From assembly GCF_904528075.1 (NCBI RefSeq), contig NZ_LR882035.1, positions 2,480,001 to 2,544,000 on the forward strand: a stretch of DNA of 64,000 nucleotides, written 5' to 3'. Positions 33,778-43,273 of this stretch are shown one piece after another; the first letter of the stretch is position 1; every line of letters begins with the position of its first letter. A program made the position numbers and the translations under genes. Origin of the DNA: Agreia sp. COWG. GTDB lineage: Bacteria > Actinomycetota > Actinomycetes > Actinomycetales > Microbacteriaceae. A model generated the notes under the pieces. That model was not told the DNA's origin, ran no database searches, and worked only from the letters and a program-made list of their open reading frames with translations.

Positions 33778-34155
33778 AATTCTCAAACTTGAGAAGTAAC
33801 TTACGGGTCTGCCGGGTTGAGTCGGAGGTCGCCTGGCCGCATAAATGCCACGACGGGCACGTAGTGCTGCAGGCGGGCCGCGAGGGATCGCGATCTCGCC
33901 CTTCGGTTGTGGATACACCACGTCGGGGCAGTGCCACGCAACGGCCCAGCACCAGAGAAACCGCCAGCTACGCCATCTACAACTCCGAGAGGCACCACAA
34001 CGGTACCTACCGACGGTGACAGCCGGTTTGACCAGTCAAAGGCTAGTGAACACCGTTCACCACGCCAACAATCCCCGAAAGCAGCCCGAAGCGCCCAGCG
34101 TCGAACTTGCACTGGTCGCGCTTACGCGCTCGCATAAGTCGCGTACACGTATGCG
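33778..34155. other. Intergenic, possible gene remnant on the minus strand
   Basis: A minus-strand frame ending at 33801 closes with VVAFMRPGDLRLNPADP, which looks protein-like and stops just before the minus-strand terminator at 33750-33777, but its N-terminal part is not gene-like. I read it as a possible 3' remnant and do not call a gene. Confidence 0.35.
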
Positions 34156-34797
34156 TCAGGAATCGAGGTTGACGTAGCTCTTTTCGATGTCGTGGAGGAT
34201 CTGTGTGCGCACGCTCTGAACCACGTATAGAAGCTGGTCAAGCTGGAGTATGACGGCGAAGGCGATTGTCTCCGGTCCCGAGGTGTTGGCCAGACGGGCC
34301 ACGCGTTCGTCATCCTGGTGAAATGCAACGCCGTTGATGTAGTCCATTGCAATCTGGTCACCCCCGAGCAGCAGTCCCTGACCTACTCCGTTGTCCATCT
34401 CGAGGCGGCCGGAGTGAATCCGCGGGGACCCCACGAGACCGCCGTCCCTAATAATGTCTCCGACCTGCTTGGCGAGCGGCATCATGGCTTGCGCCCGCTG
34501 CTGCGTCACAAGGCGCCGAAGAGCCTTCACGACAGACGGCAGATAGCAGGTCTCCTGGGTGTGGAAGAAAACACGGCAGTCGACGATGCAGCTATCGATC
34601 GTGCGGCGGTCAAGCATCGGCTGCTTCAGCTCAGTCGAGAGATGCTGGCGCGTATTGCGGTCGAAGGAGTACGTGAGTTGCATCGCGATCTCGTCGCGTT
34701 CTGGATCGCGGAGCGCGATGATCGGGCTGTCAAGAGCAAGCTCGGCGCGCGCGAGGAACGTTCGAAGGATCGCGCGGTCACGCTCCGGGGTCGGCAT
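34156..34797 (-). CDS. Hypothetical protein (213 aa), second gene of a two-gene unit
   Basis: No family recognised. A soluble, mixed-charge protein with helices (ERDRAILRTFLARAELALDS, QILHDIEKSYVNLDS) and no signal peptide. It starts 12 bases after the upstream gene in the same direction, so the two are probably co-expressed. No catalytic motif is clear. Confidence 0.6.
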   Translation of the reverse strand: MPTPERDRAILRTFLARAELALDSPIIALRDPERDEIAMQLTYSFDRNTRQHLSTELKQPMLDRRTIDSCIVDCRVFFHTQETCYLPSVVKALRRLVTQQRAQAMMPLAKQVGDIIRDGGLVGSPRIHSGRLEMDNGVGQGLLLGGDQIAMDYINGVAFHQDDERVARLANTSGPETIAFAVILQLDQLLYVVQSVRTQILHDIEKSYVNLDS

Positions 34798-34809
34798 GTC
34801 GTGGGCTTA

Positions 34810-35244
34810 CTATAGGCCGCTGTAGTTGATGTCGTCTCTGCTCACGATGTGCAGCGGTGTGTCACGCGGAACGTGCCTCGCGACCAGGTTGACGGCAAAT
34901 CGCTTGAAGCTCGAAGCAATGAGGTCAACTGTGGGAACCCCATGGACGAGGAAGTTAGTCACGGGTAGCTCCCCGCCGTTGGCTGAGGAGTATTCATCGA
35001 GCGTCTTGTGGCCGGCGCGCTGCATTGCGGTGCGGTCAAGGGCGATGATGTAGAGCCCGTCCTTATTCAGGTCGGCCTGATATATCTCGATGCCGATGAC
35101 GGACCAGCGGTCGGTGTCAAAGCCGATTTTCTTCAGCGATTCCGTCAAGCCGGCCATATCGGACGAGTCGGCGGCGGCCGTCCCTGTCCAGTCGTCGTAC
35201 TGAACGTTCGCTTTTCCTACGTACTCGTCCGCTTCGATAGCCAT
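34810..35244 (-). CDS. Hypothetical protein (144 aa), first gene of a two-gene unit
   Basis: Starts MAIEADEYVGKANVQYDDW with a good GAGGGGAA site. It contains SVIGIEIYQADLNKDGLYII and ends in a beta-rich segment DTPLHIVSRDDINYSGL. I do not recognise the family. Its only companion is the next gene. It lies between the zinc-ribbon copy and the IS element, so it probably belongs to the accessory island. Confidence 0.65.
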   Translation of the reverse strand: MAIEADEYVGKANVQYDDWTGTAAADSSDMAGLTESLKKIGFDTDRWSVIGIEIYQADLNKDGLYIIALDRTAMQRAGHKTLDEYSSANGGELPVTNFLVHGVPTVDLIASSFKRFAVNLVARHVPRDTPLHIVSRDDINYSGL

Positions 35245-35799
35245 GGCCGTTCCCCTCGTTGGTGTGATCGCAGCGTATCGCCAAGCAGGACGCGACGGCC
35301 ACAACGAGGAAATGGGCGAGGTCTGCTTGCATGTCAATGACCGACGCCGAGCCTAGATCGCGGCTTTCACGTCGCGAAGCACCAGGTCTACAGGCCTGTC
35401 CTCGAACCCATACCGGTATCGCGGATTGGTCTGCTTGAGGCTGTTCTGATGGGTGAAGCGTGCTGCACGTCGTCGTGGAGCGCCCCGAGGTCATCCGGTA
35501 GAACATAGACAAGGCCCCCGACCCCCGCTTCGAAGAGCGGAACCCGGGGGGCTTCGTACGCTGCAATCTGCTGCGTTACGGGACGGCGAAAGGCCCCGGT
35601 CCCCTCTGCGCGAGAGGGACGGCCGGGGCGTTCGTAATCGTGTCTCGCTGACGGCTATAGCAACGATCGCAACAGTAAGAGATCCCGCAGGTCTGCGGAT
35701 CGCCCCCTTCGAAGTCCATGCGAGATGTTCGTGTGACTTCCCTTCCTAGGCGACATGCTGATCACTATGCTTTCGAGACAACTTGACGTAAGAGGAACT
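35245..35799. other. Intergenic with two strong hairpins
   Basis: No gene. Two GC-rich hairpins stand back to back: around 35510-35552 (GCCCCCGA...CGGGGGGC with an internal CGCTTCGAAGAGCG stem) and 35594-35628 (CCCCGGTCCC...GGGACGGCCGGGG). Neither has a long U-tract. Confidence 0.45.
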
Positions 35800-36006
35800 A
35801 TGGATAGCGATCTGTTTCAACCCGGCACAGGGGTCCACATCTTGAAGGCTTCTGCGGACCGCAGCACTACCGGCAAGCTACTCGGTGGCACAGGCGGTCA
35901 ACCGTTCAACTACTACGACCAGAACGTTGCGGTTTACGCGGTGCTCATGGACGAGACCAATGAAGTTCGGTTTTTCACCCGTGATGCGCTCGGAGTTTCC
36001 GACTAA
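35800..36006 (+). CDS. Hypothetical protein (68 aa)
   Basis: Starts MDSDLFQPGTGVHILKASAD after AAGAGGAA. A small, soluble, beta-rich protein with a G-rich centre (KLLGGTGGQPFNYYDQN). No family recognised. It lies just upstream of the IS insertion. Confidence 0.5.
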   Translation: MDSDLFQPGTGVHILKASADRSTTGKLLGGTGGQPFNYYDQNVAVYAVLMDETNEVRFFTRDALGVSD

Positions 36007-36311
36007 TGGTCTTCGAAAAAGACGCGTTGTCAGTCGTTTTAGATGATCATGGGGACTCTGCAAGGTGGACGGTAGCAGTAGGGCGCTTGTGAGAGCCAGC
36101 GGGCGAAACTGACATCAAGCATCTATGACATTTCAGGTCGCCGATAGTGAACTCCGAAAGGTTCACGAAACGTGATCAGGACCCGTTGCGAATACTTGTT
36201 GGCGGTATCCAGGGTTGACGCCGCGATTGCAGCGCATCAGGTTCCGCCGAAGACACGATCTGTGCTGATCGACAGGCCGAAATTGGGCCAGCACTTCGAC
36301 GTCCAGCTCAC
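36007..36311. other. Intergenic up to the IS left end
   Basis: No gene or clear regulatory element seen in these 305 bases. Confidence 0.4.
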
Positions 36312-36361
36312 CTAGGGCGTGTCTCCTAATTCTTGGTAGTGTGGCGCGGCATCCTTGAGGG

Positions 36362-36757
36362 GTGTCGCGTTCTGCTGTTCTTTCTGATTCTCAATGGGCC
36401 CTGATCCAGCCTGTGTTGCCGTCGTCGACGGGGCGGGCGGGGCGACCGTTTCGTGACGATCGCCACGTGGTCGAGGGCATCATCTACCGGTATCGGTGCG
36501 GTCTGCCATGGCGTGATGTTCCGGCGGAGTTCGGTCCTTGGCAGACGCTCTGGAAACGCCACCGCCGCTACAGCGGCGAGGGCGTCTGGGACGAGGTCCT
36601 CAGTGTGCTGCTCACTGATGCTGACGCGCGCGGGCTGGTGGATTGGTCGGTATCGATCGACTCGACGATCAATCGCGCTCATCAGCACGCCGCGAACCTC
36701 CCTCGTGACACAGGGGGCTCCCTCGAATTACACGAATCTACGGGAGGAACCCGCTGA
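36362..36757 (+). CDS. IS5-family transposase, orfA
   Basis: A 131-residue N-terminal part: LSDSQWALIQPVLPSSTGRA, then the DUF4096-type segment YRYRCGLPWRDVPAEFGPW and the first catalytic Asp in SIDSTINRAHQHA. It ends GGSLELHESTGGTR at a TGA inside the overlap with orfB. A full transposase needs a shift into the +1 frame near CGC-TGA at 36752-36757. Confidence 0.85.
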   Translation: MSRSAVLSDSQWALIQPVLPSSTGRAGRPFRDDRHVVEGIIYRYRCGLPWRDVPAEFGPWQTLWKRHRRYSGEGVWDEVLSVLLTDADARGLVDWSVSIDSTINRAHQHAANLPRDTGGSLELHESTGGTR

Positions 36758-37265
36758 TCATGCGATCGGCCGATCACGCGGTGGGTTGAGCACGAAGATT
36801 CACGCCCTCGTCGACGGTCATGGCCGACCATTGGTGTTGTTGACCAGTCCGGGACAGGCCGGTGACTCGCCGATGTTCCCGTACCTGATGGACCAGCTGC
36901 GAATCGCACGGTCAGGAGCCGGCCGTCCCCGCACGAGGCCCGAGCGGGTTCGCGCGGACAAGGCCTACTCGTCCCGCGCGATCCGCGCCCACCTGCGCGA
37001 ACGTGGCATCGAGGCTGTGATCCCACAACCCTCAGACCAGATCGGGCATCGGATCCGGCGCGGCAGCCGAGGAGGCCGCCCGCCCGGCTTCGATCGCGAC
37101 GACTACAAGAACCGCAACGTCGTCGAGCGGAACTTCGCGACCTTCAAACAATGGCGAGGCCTCGCCACCCGCTACGACAAACTCGCTATCACCTACCGCG
37201 GCGGAGCCGTCCTCCGAGCCATCACTATCTGGTCAAAGGCCCTCATAGGCGCCCACTCGCATTAG
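36735..37265 (+). CDS. IS5-family transposase, orfB
   Basis: The C-terminal catalytic part: DHAIGRSRGGLSTKIHALVD, the second Asp in VRADKAYSSRAIR, and the Glu in VVERNFATFKQWRGLATRYD. It has no good start of its own, so the coordinate marks where the frame picks up the family alignment. Fusion to orfA by programmed frameshifting is known in the family; alternatively the element is inactivated by a one-base indel. Confidence 0.85.
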   Translation, partial: NLREEPADHAIGRSRGGLSTKIHALVDGHGRPLVLLTSPGQAGDSPMFPYLMDQLRIARSGAGRPRTRPERVRADKAYSSRAIRAHLRERGIEAVIPQPSDQIGHRIRRGSRGGRPPGFDRDDYKNRNVVERNFATFKQWRGLATRYDKLAITYRGGAVLRAITIWSKALIGAHSH

Positions 37266-37450
37266 ATGCTGTCGGTAGCTTTCGTCGAACGGTGCTCCGA
37301 GAGTCCACGCATGAGAAAAGCGAGTGACGCGACAGCAGTGATCACGACAGAAGCGATCGACCACCACACAGCTTCCACGGTCAGGAGCATTCCCATCGCC
37401 ATCATGAAAAACAGACCCGCGCCGATGATGTACTGCCGAGACTTCTCCAC
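37262..37450 (-). CDS. Passenger small membrane protein inside the IS
   Basis: A 62-residue ORF with GTG start, MEKSRQYIIGAGLFFMMAMG, then LLTVEAVWWSIASVVITAVA and a charged tail: two membrane helices. It lies between the transposase stop and the right inverted repeat, convergent with the transposase. IS5 elements normally have no cargo, so this is either a true passenger or a captured fragment. Ribosome-binding site is weak. Confidence 0.5.
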   Translation of the reverse strand: MEKSRQYIIGAGLFFMMAMGMLLTVEAVWWSIASVVITAVASLAFLMRGLSEHRSTKATDSI

Positions 37451-37706
37451 AGACCAAGCCTAACCACAATGCAGCAGCCCGCCAGCCGAGCGTCATCTAC
37501 TCCGACGCATTAGGAGACACGCCCTAGTGCACGATATGCCCGGCGACGGCCACTTCTTTTCGGGGCACCCCGCCGAAGGGGAGAACTTTCCGATTGGAGG
37601 GGGATCGATGAAAGGCATATGCGGAATGGGGCGGGCGAGTAGTGGGGATGAAAGAGAGCGCGTGGCACGGAATGGAAGAAAAGAGATTCTAGGAAAAGGA
37701 GGTGCA

Positions 37707-40700
37707 ATGCACGTATGCTCTATCTCCGATAGATGTAAGCTAAACGCCATGCGAGGCGGGGTGCGGGTGTGGCGTAGAGGCTCTGGGAGCCGCGGTGTGG
37801 GGTCCGCCGTCGCCTACGCATTCGAGGGCACCTGTGACGCGTCACAGGCCCATGCGCACACTGCGCATGAGGCTGTGGAGTCTGCTGCGCACTATGCCGG
37901 CGACACCGTGACCAGGTGGACGGTCGAGGACGGGCAGATCAGCGGGGACACTCTGACCGCGTCGAAACTGCGTGCCTGGATCGATGGTCGCGACCCGCTC
38001 ACGGACGAGACGCGTGGTCGGGCCGACATGTCGGAGAAGGCGAACCTGATCTTCGATTCCACGATTAACACCCCGAAGTCGTTCTCGATCGCGGCGATGC
38101 TGAACCCGGAGCTCGCGCTCGAGTTCAGTCGCCTGCAGGACCGGCTGCGTGACCGTGTTGTGGTGAAGTGGCAGACGGAGCTCAACGCTCGCCGCGGTGC
38201 CGGGTCCAAGGTCATGGAGTCCCTGGCGCGGGTTGAGGTCGTCGAGCTGAACCATGAGCGGTCACGTTCTCTGGATCCGCACTCGCACCGGCACCTGTGG
38301 CTCAACGCCAAGGTGCAGGGCGCCGACGGCAAGTGGTCGAATGTCGACTCGGCCGTGATGATGAAGTTCCAGCCCATCGTGAACGGTGAGGGTGAGCTGG
38401 CCGCTCGCACGGATCCCGAGTGGATCGCCGCGCTCAACGAGAACGGTCTGACGCTCAACGCTCAGGGCGAGATCGCAGAGCTGGCTCACCTGGTCCGGCC
38501 CATGAGCCGCCGGTCGAACCAGATCGAGGCGAACCGCTCAGCCCGCGAGGCCGAGTGGCGGGCGCTCAATCCTGACCGTAAGCCGTCCCCGCAGGACGTC
38601 GCGGCGTTTGACGCGTGGGCGTGGGCGAAGGATCGCCCAAACAAGCCGGGCAACCTGGACGAGCTCACGTGGGCACAGCAGGTCAGAGATGAGATCGCCG
38701 GTCTGGATCCACAGCTCGGTAAGCGGCTCACTGATGGGCGGCTCACGCCCACGATGAGTGAGCGGGTCACGGTGGCCGATCTTGACCGTGACCGTCTTGC
38801 CGCTCAGGCGGTCGCCTGGGCGGACGCCCGGTCGGCCCGCTCAAATGACCGGTTCAGCCTGTTCGACCTCCGAGCGGGAGCGGCCTACATGGTCGCCGCA
38901 TCCGGCGTGGTCACTGAGCGCTCAACCCTGGACGAGCTGCTCGAGGATGTCACCGAGCGAGCGGTGACCGCTCACACGATCAGCCTCTCGGACGCCGAGT
39001 ATGTGCCCGCTCATGTGAAGTCGCTCCGCTCAACCGCGACCGTGCAGGTCAAGCTCGACCTCGAGGCCGAGCTTGCGAACTTGGCCGTCGACGGCCCAGA
39101 GGTTCCGGTCGACGTGGTGGGAGCGATCGCCGCTCAGGTGAGCGAGAACCCGCTGGACGCCGGTCAGCTCAAAGCGGCGCAGCTCATCGCGGGTCAGGCC
39201 AGTCTGGTGACCGTGACCGGGCCAGCAGGAACAGGCAAGACCACCATCCTCCAGGTCGTGAAGCGGTCGCTCGACGAGCAGGGCCGGCGTCTGCTGGTCG
39301 TCGCACCATCGAAGAAGGCGGCCAACGTGGCCGGCGAAGCGATCGGTGGTGACTCCTCGAGCGTTCACGCTCTGATCCGTGCATACGGGTGGCGGTGGCA
39401 GACCACGCCCGAGGGCGAGCAGTGGACGAAGCTGAACCCGGGCGACACCGACCCGACCACCGGGGCGATCTACCGCGGTGTCCCGGAGGAGTTCGTGCTG
39501 CGCCCGGGTGACCGGATCGTGGTCGACGAAGCCGGGATGATGGATCTCTACACGGCACGCGCCGTCGCCCAGGTCGCTGCGTCCACGGGTGCCGGTATCG
39601 CCATGGTCGGTGACCACCTCCAGCTCAACCCGGTCGGTCACTCGGGTGCCATGGCTCTCGCTCACCGCATGGCACCGGCCACCGCTGAGCTGTCCGCCGT
39701 TCACCGGTTCCGGACGACCGCCGGCAACTCGGATGTCGAGTACGCGGCGCTCTCGCTGCGTCTGCGTGATCCGAAGGATCTCGTCGATGCGACCGCCGTG
39801 GTCGACGAGCTCGCCGAGCGCAACCTCATCGTGCGAGTGGACGATGACCGGGCCGCCCGTGACACTCTGGTCGACCGGTGGTTCACCGCTCACGGTCTCG
39901 GGCAGTCGATCGCGATCACGACGTCGACCAACGAAGAAGCTCAGGCGATCAACGACGAGATCCAGCGCCTCCGCATCGAGCGGGGCCAGCTCGAGCTAGG
40001 TCGCGCGGCGCTCGGCCAGCACGACCAGCGCCTCATGGTCGGCGACCGGATCCAGACCAGGAAGAACGATCGCGAAGCCGGCGTCGCCAACCGCGACGAC
40101 TGGACGATCCTCTCCGTCAAGCGTGACGGATCTGTCCGGGCCATGCGAGAGGGCGAACTGGGCAACGAGGTCGTCACTCTCGACGCCGAATACCTCGCGG
40201 ACTCCGCTCACCTGGCGTACGCGTCGACCGCTCACGGCATCCAGGGCACGACCGTCGACGTCGCGATCACCGGGCCTGGTGTGACCGGGGCCGGCCTCTA
40301 CGTCGGCATGACTCGAGGCAAGCGCGCGAACGAGGTTGTCGTCGCCGCCTCGAGCGACGAGAAAGCTCGCGTGGAGCTCGCTGAGGCGATCGTGCGTGGC
40401 CGCATTGAGAACACGCTCGAGGAGTCGAAAGTGGCAGTTGAGCATGAAGTGTCCGTGGCCGCGAAGCCTGCCGACCGAATGGTCGCCGCCTTTACTGACC
40501 GCGTCGCCCGACCGTTTGGCCGTGAGCAAGACCTGGCCGGCAAGATCGCGGCCGAGGAAGCAAGCCTCGCCAAGAACCTGCGCGTGGCCGAACGCACGAC
40601 CGGATCCGACGATCCCGAGCGCCAGAGCACCAACCGCGCCGCGATTGCCAACGTCGAAGCACGCACGGCCACCCTCGAGGAGCTCCGCATCGAGGCGGCT

Positions 40701-40856
40701 CTCCGCGATCAGCTCCCCGTGGAGCAGTTGTCGGCTGAGGCCGCGCAACGGGAGGCCGTCAGGGCTCAGGGACGTGCCGGACGGCGCGCGGCACCCGATC
40801 CGCAACCGGCCCGCATTTCGACCAAGGACAACAATCTAGCCATCGGCAAGGCGTAG
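37707..40856 (+). CDS. MobF-family conjugative relaxase/helicase (TraA/TrwC-like)
   Basis: A ~1049-residue protein. The N-terminal TrwC relaxase domain has the three-histidine metal site LDPHSHRHLWLNA (H192, H194, H196); candidate catalytic tyrosines are in VAYAFEG and AAHYAG. The C-terminal SF1 helicase has Walker A TGPAGTGKTT (~505), Walker B IVVDEAGMMD and motif VI-like STAHGIQGTTVDV and YVGMTRGK. It nicks oriT and unwinds the transferred strand. ATG 37707 has a perfect AAGGAGG. No coupling protein or secretion genes are in the window, so it is a stranded piece of a plasmid or integrative element. Confidence 0.92.
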   Translation: MHVCSISDRCKLNAMRGGVRVWRRGSGSRGVGSAVAYAFEGTCDASQAHAHTAHEAVESAAHYAGDTVTRWTVEDGQISGDTLTASKLRAWIDGRDPLTDETRGRADMSEKANLIFDSTINTPKSFSIAAMLNPELALEFSRLQDRLRDRVVVKWQTELNARRGAGSKVMESLARVEVVELNHERSRSLDPHSHRHLWLNAKVQGADGKWSNVDSAVMMKFQPIVNGEGELAARTDPEWIAALNENGLTLNAQGEIAELAHLVRPMSRRSNQIEANRSAREAEWRALNPDRKPSPQDVAAFDAWAWAKDRPNKPGNLDELTWAQQVRDEIAGLDPQLGKRLTDGRLTPTMSERVTVADLDRDRLAAQAVAWADARSARSNDRFSLFDLRAGAAYMVAASGVVTERSTLDELLEDVTERAVTAHTISLSDAEYVPAHVKSLRSTATVQVKLDLEAELANLAVDGPEVPVDVVGAIAAQVSENPLDAGQLKAAQLIAGQASLVTVTGPAGTGKTTILQVVKRSLDEQGRRLLVVAPSKKAANVAGEAIGGDSSSVHALIRAYGWRWQTTPEGEQWTKLNPGDTDPTTGAIYRGVPEEFVLRPGDRIVVDEAGMMDLYTARAVAQVAASTGAGIAMVGDHLQLNPVGHSGAMALAHRMAPATAELSAVHRFRTTAGNSDVEYAALSLRLRDPKDLVDATAVVDELAERNLIVRVDDDRAARDTLVDRWFTAHGLGQSIAITTSTNEEAQAINDEIQRLRIERGQLELGRAALGQHDQRLMVGDRIQTRKNDREAGVANRDDWTILSVKRDGSVRAMREGELGNEVVTLDAEYLADSAHLAYASTAHGIQGTTVDVAITGPGVTGAGLYVGMTRGKRANEVVVAASSDEKARVELAEAIVRGRIENTLEESKVAVEHEVSVAAKPADRMVAAFTDRVARPFGREQDLAGKIAAEEASLAKNLRVAERTTGSDDPERQSTNRAAIANVEARTATLEELRIEAALRDQLPVEQLSAEAAQREAVRAQGRAGRRAAPDPQPARISTKDNNLAIGKA

Positions 40857-41195
40857 CCAGCTAGCCGAAGGACTCCACCACTTGAGTGTTATCAGTTCCG
40901 CTCGCTAATTCACCTTCTATGGGGTTAGCACCAATTCATTTTGATGATGCTGGGTACTCCTTGACGCTGACCAGGTCCTCGCCCCGAGATGCGACCGACG
41001 TCAATTCGGTCAAACTTAGATTTGTTTCCGGGTGTTCGTTTGGAGGCGGTCGGCCTGACACGCTACATCAACCGCTCGAGGGCCTCTCGGACGAATCTTG
41101 TCTGAGCGAGGTGGTGTGGAGCCAAGAACATTTGCTCGTGTGAAGCGTTTCTTGAGAGCAAAGCGCACAGTGCTGGTCAGGCCGAGCTCGAGTCT
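40857..41195. other. Intergenic, no gene seen
   Basis: No supported ORF, hairpin or repeat. Lower GC than the relaxase gene. Confidence 0.4.
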
Positions 41196-42161
41196 TTACA
41201 TGTCCCGATAAGCGTGCTGAGAGCGAGACACTCGCACCGCTCGATCTCGATTTAGTCGCCTGTTCGGTATCACCTCACCTCGCTCGTTTTCATATTCTTC
41301 ATACTCTTCCAAGCCGTCCAGCGAGTAACCATGCGTGGCAAGTACCCACCGAAGCGATAACTCTGCGCCCCGGGGCGCCGCCGGGCCCAATCGGATTTCC
41401 TGAATCGGAAGAGCCTCTCCGTTTTCCGTGGGTCCTCCGGTTTGCGGCGTCAATGTACGGAGAGCCACACGGGGTCTCGGTCCAAAAGGGCCAGCGCCAA
41501 ACGAAAGAGCCTCTGCCGGCGGCCGAGTCACGGTGATTCGAGACTCTTTTTCATTTTCGTACGAAGGAGACTTGGCCAGCGAGAATACGAGCGACTGGAT
41601 GTCGTCGTATCCAACAATCAACTCTCCGAGGTTGGGGCCATGCCCTATAGATTCTGTTGCCAAATAGTTCTTCGCGATTTCATCAATGCGATCGTCGATG
41701 AGATCTTCCAGCTTGTCTTTTGAATAAGTAACGGATTGCCATGCCGCAGGGACCTCGCCACCGGAACCCCGAACCCCCAGAAACACCGCAGGATCCAGTC
41801 CTATTGCGCAGCCGATGCTTCCCACCGCTCCATACGTTCGCCAGCAATACATACTGTCTCCGTCGGAGCTGGCGCACAGCAGGAATCGAGACCCGCTCAG
41901 CAATCTTTCGAGGTTCAAGCCAACCGAATACGGACTCTCCGAGTTAGCAGCGATGCTCTTGAGTTGTCGGCCAATCCCCCGATGCCGATTCTCCGCTCGT
42001 TCCAGACCCTCGGCTATTAGATCCCGCGCGTACGACGCCTCGTTCGGATCATTTTGAAAGCTCGCCTCGGTCGCCAAAAGCGTCTGACTTCTTAGGATAA
42101 GTTCTAAGGTTTCAAGCGTTGTGTAATGCCAGACAAGATCGTCGCGATCAGGTGTACTCAT
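41196..42161 (-). CDS. DUF2971 family protein
   Basis: A 321-residue soluble protein starting MSTPDRDDLVWHYTTLETLE. DUF2971 hallmarks are present: LWHYT-like opening, LLATEASFQNDPNEASYARD (the FxNDPxE block), FLLCASSDGDSMYCWRTYG, and SYENEKESRITV. The family is of unknown biochemical role and is often found in accessory and defence regions. It stands alone here with no partner on the same operon. Start chosen over an upstream extension at 42206. Confidence 0.85.
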   Translation of the reverse strand: MSTPDRDDLVWHYTTLETLELILRSQTLLATEASFQNDPNEASYARDLIAEGLERAENRHRGIGRQLKSIAANSESPYSVGLNLERLLSGSRFLLCASSDGDSMYCWRTYGAVGSIGCAIGLDPAVFLGVRGSGGEVPAAWQSVTYSKDKLEDLIDDRIDEIAKNYLATESIGHGPNLGELIVGYDDIQSLVFSLAKSPSYENEKESRITVTRPPAEALSFGAGPFGPRPRVALRTLTPQTGGPTENGEALPIQEIRLGPAAPRGAELSLRWVLATHGYSLDGLEEYEEYENERGEVIPNRRLNRDRAVRVSRSQHAYRDM

Positions 42162-42266
42162 GATCGCTAAGGTAGCGCGGGGCATGGATGCCGACCCAAG
42201 TTGCACAGGACCTAATTGGTACAGAAAGTCCCATCGCTCGGCATGCTGTGGGCCTGCGACGGCTGA

Positions 42267-42572
42267 CTAGCCGCTCCGAGAGTTGCTCTGATATAGCTGG
42301 GCGAAAGTCATCTCTCCGGAGTCAGCGTTGCCGCCAATGACAATCATTCGGCCCGAGGCTATGTCTCTTGCTTCGCGCTCTCTTCGCCGGGCGCGAAGAA
42401 CAGCTCCCTCTCGTCGATAGCCGCGTTCGCGCTCGGCCCTGTCCTCGTCTAGCCACTCTTGGATATCGCCAAGAGTTGGTTGCCAGAACTGTCGAATATT
42501 GCGCTCAAAGCGACGCTCTGCGCGTTCTCGACGGAGGTTGGCAGCGGCTTCTATGCGATCCACGTCATCCAC
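42267..42572 (-). CDS. Hypothetical charged protein (101 aa)
   Basis: GTG start, MDDVDRIEAAANLRRERAER followed by a long Arg/Glu-rich helical stretch that could form a coiled coil (~residues 5-75), then SGRMIVIGGNADSGEMTF. AGGAA precedes the start at short spacing. No family recognised. Confidence 0.5.
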   Translation of the reverse strand: MDDVDRIEAAANLRRERAERRFERNIRQFWQPTLGDIQEWLDEDRAERERGYRREGAVLRARRREREARDIASGRMIVIGGNADSGEMTFAQLYQSNSRSG

Positions 42573-42740
42573 ACTTCCTCGACCGGGAGCCAGTTCCGAA
42601 TCCGTTGGGGTTCTTACGGATCACCGTAGGCCTAACCGTAGACGTTCGATGGTAGCCGAGTAGTCAACCGCACGACGGTGACGAACTGTTCTCCGGCGTG
42701 ACCCACCGGTCCCCCGGCACTTGAGGCAGTGGGAGCTCCG

Positions 42741-43004
42741 CTAGCGCTTCGGCGCGGGGAAAAAGGATGCCGTATCGACTCCGAGCGCCGCTGCAATATC
42801 GAAGAGCCGGTCGTACGCGAGGGGCCGCGTGCCGTGCTCGACGTAAATCAGCATGTTGCGGGTCACGCCCGACTCGATCGCAAGGGCCTCTTGAGTCAGC
42901 CCCGCCTGGACTCGAGCGAGGCGTATAGCAGCGCCCACGTGACGTCGGCCGTCCTCGCGCCGTGCAAGTTGTTCTGGAGAGGCATTGGCAGGAGAAACGG
43001 GCAC
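42741..43004 (-). CDS. XRE-family helix-turn-helix regulator
   Basis: An 87-residue DNA-binding protein consisting almost only of the XRE domain: AAIRLARVQAGLTQEALAIE, SGVTRNMLIYVEHGTRPLAY, RLFDIAAALGVDTASFF. GTG start. Such small regulators are typical of mobile-element immunity or toxin-antitoxin control; no partner is adjacent. Confidence 0.8.
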   Translation of the reverse strand: MPVSPANASPEQLARREDGRRHVGAAIRLARVQAGLTQEALAIESGVTRNMLIYVEHGTRPLAYDRLFDIAAALGVDTASFFPAPKR

Positions 43005-43105
43005 TGTCCTATCCAGCCCGTAGGATGCAGAAAAGTCTGCCCAACTAGTTGTGCATATGCTCGCTAGGTAGCGCCAGCTGGGCGTCGGGCATCGAGAGGA
43101 ACACC

Positions 43106-43267
43106 ATGAACGAGCTGGGCCTAAGCATTCTGATCGTCATCGCAGTGATCGTGATCGTGACATTGGTCGTCTTGGCCGCCATCGGTGGCGGCCATCCGGA
43201 GGAGAGCGACTATGAACGTCAGATGCGGATGCATCGCGCCGCGCAGTACACCAAGCGCCGCAGGTAG
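43106..43267 (+). CDS. Small single-pass membrane protein (53 aa)
   Basis: Starts MNELGLSILIVIAVIVIVTL, a membrane helix to about residue 27, then a charged tail ESDYERQMRMHRAAQYTKRR. AGAGGAA precedes the ATG. It ends six bases before the zinc-ribbon gene, so they may be co-transcribed. Function unknown. Confidence 0.6.
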   Translation: MNELGLSILIVIAVIVIVTLVVLAAIGGGHPEESDYERQMRMHRAAQYTKRRR

Positions 43268-43273
43268 CCCCTC

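Larger units (their letters stand above)
36316..37523 (+). mobile_element. IS5-family (IS427-like) insertion sequence with passenger ORF
   Basis: About 1.2 kb bounded by perfect inverted repeats GGCGTGTCTCCTAAT (36316-36330) and ATTAGGAGACACGCC (37509-37523). CTAG flanks both ends (36312-36315 and 37524-37527) and is the probable target duplication, although its palindromy makes the limit uncertain. It encodes a two-frame transposase and, after it, a small minus-strand membrane-protein ORF. It sits upstream of the relaxase gene and may separate it from former neighbours. Confidence 0.88.

Noticed and set aside
33801..34112. Minus-strand ORF ending VVAFMRPGDLRLNPADP
   Set aside because: Only its last ~25 residues look protein-like; probably a remnant, not a gene.
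40886..41143. + strand ORF after the relaxase gene
   Set aside because: No start signal or recognisable sequence; the stretch has lower GC and looks non-coding.
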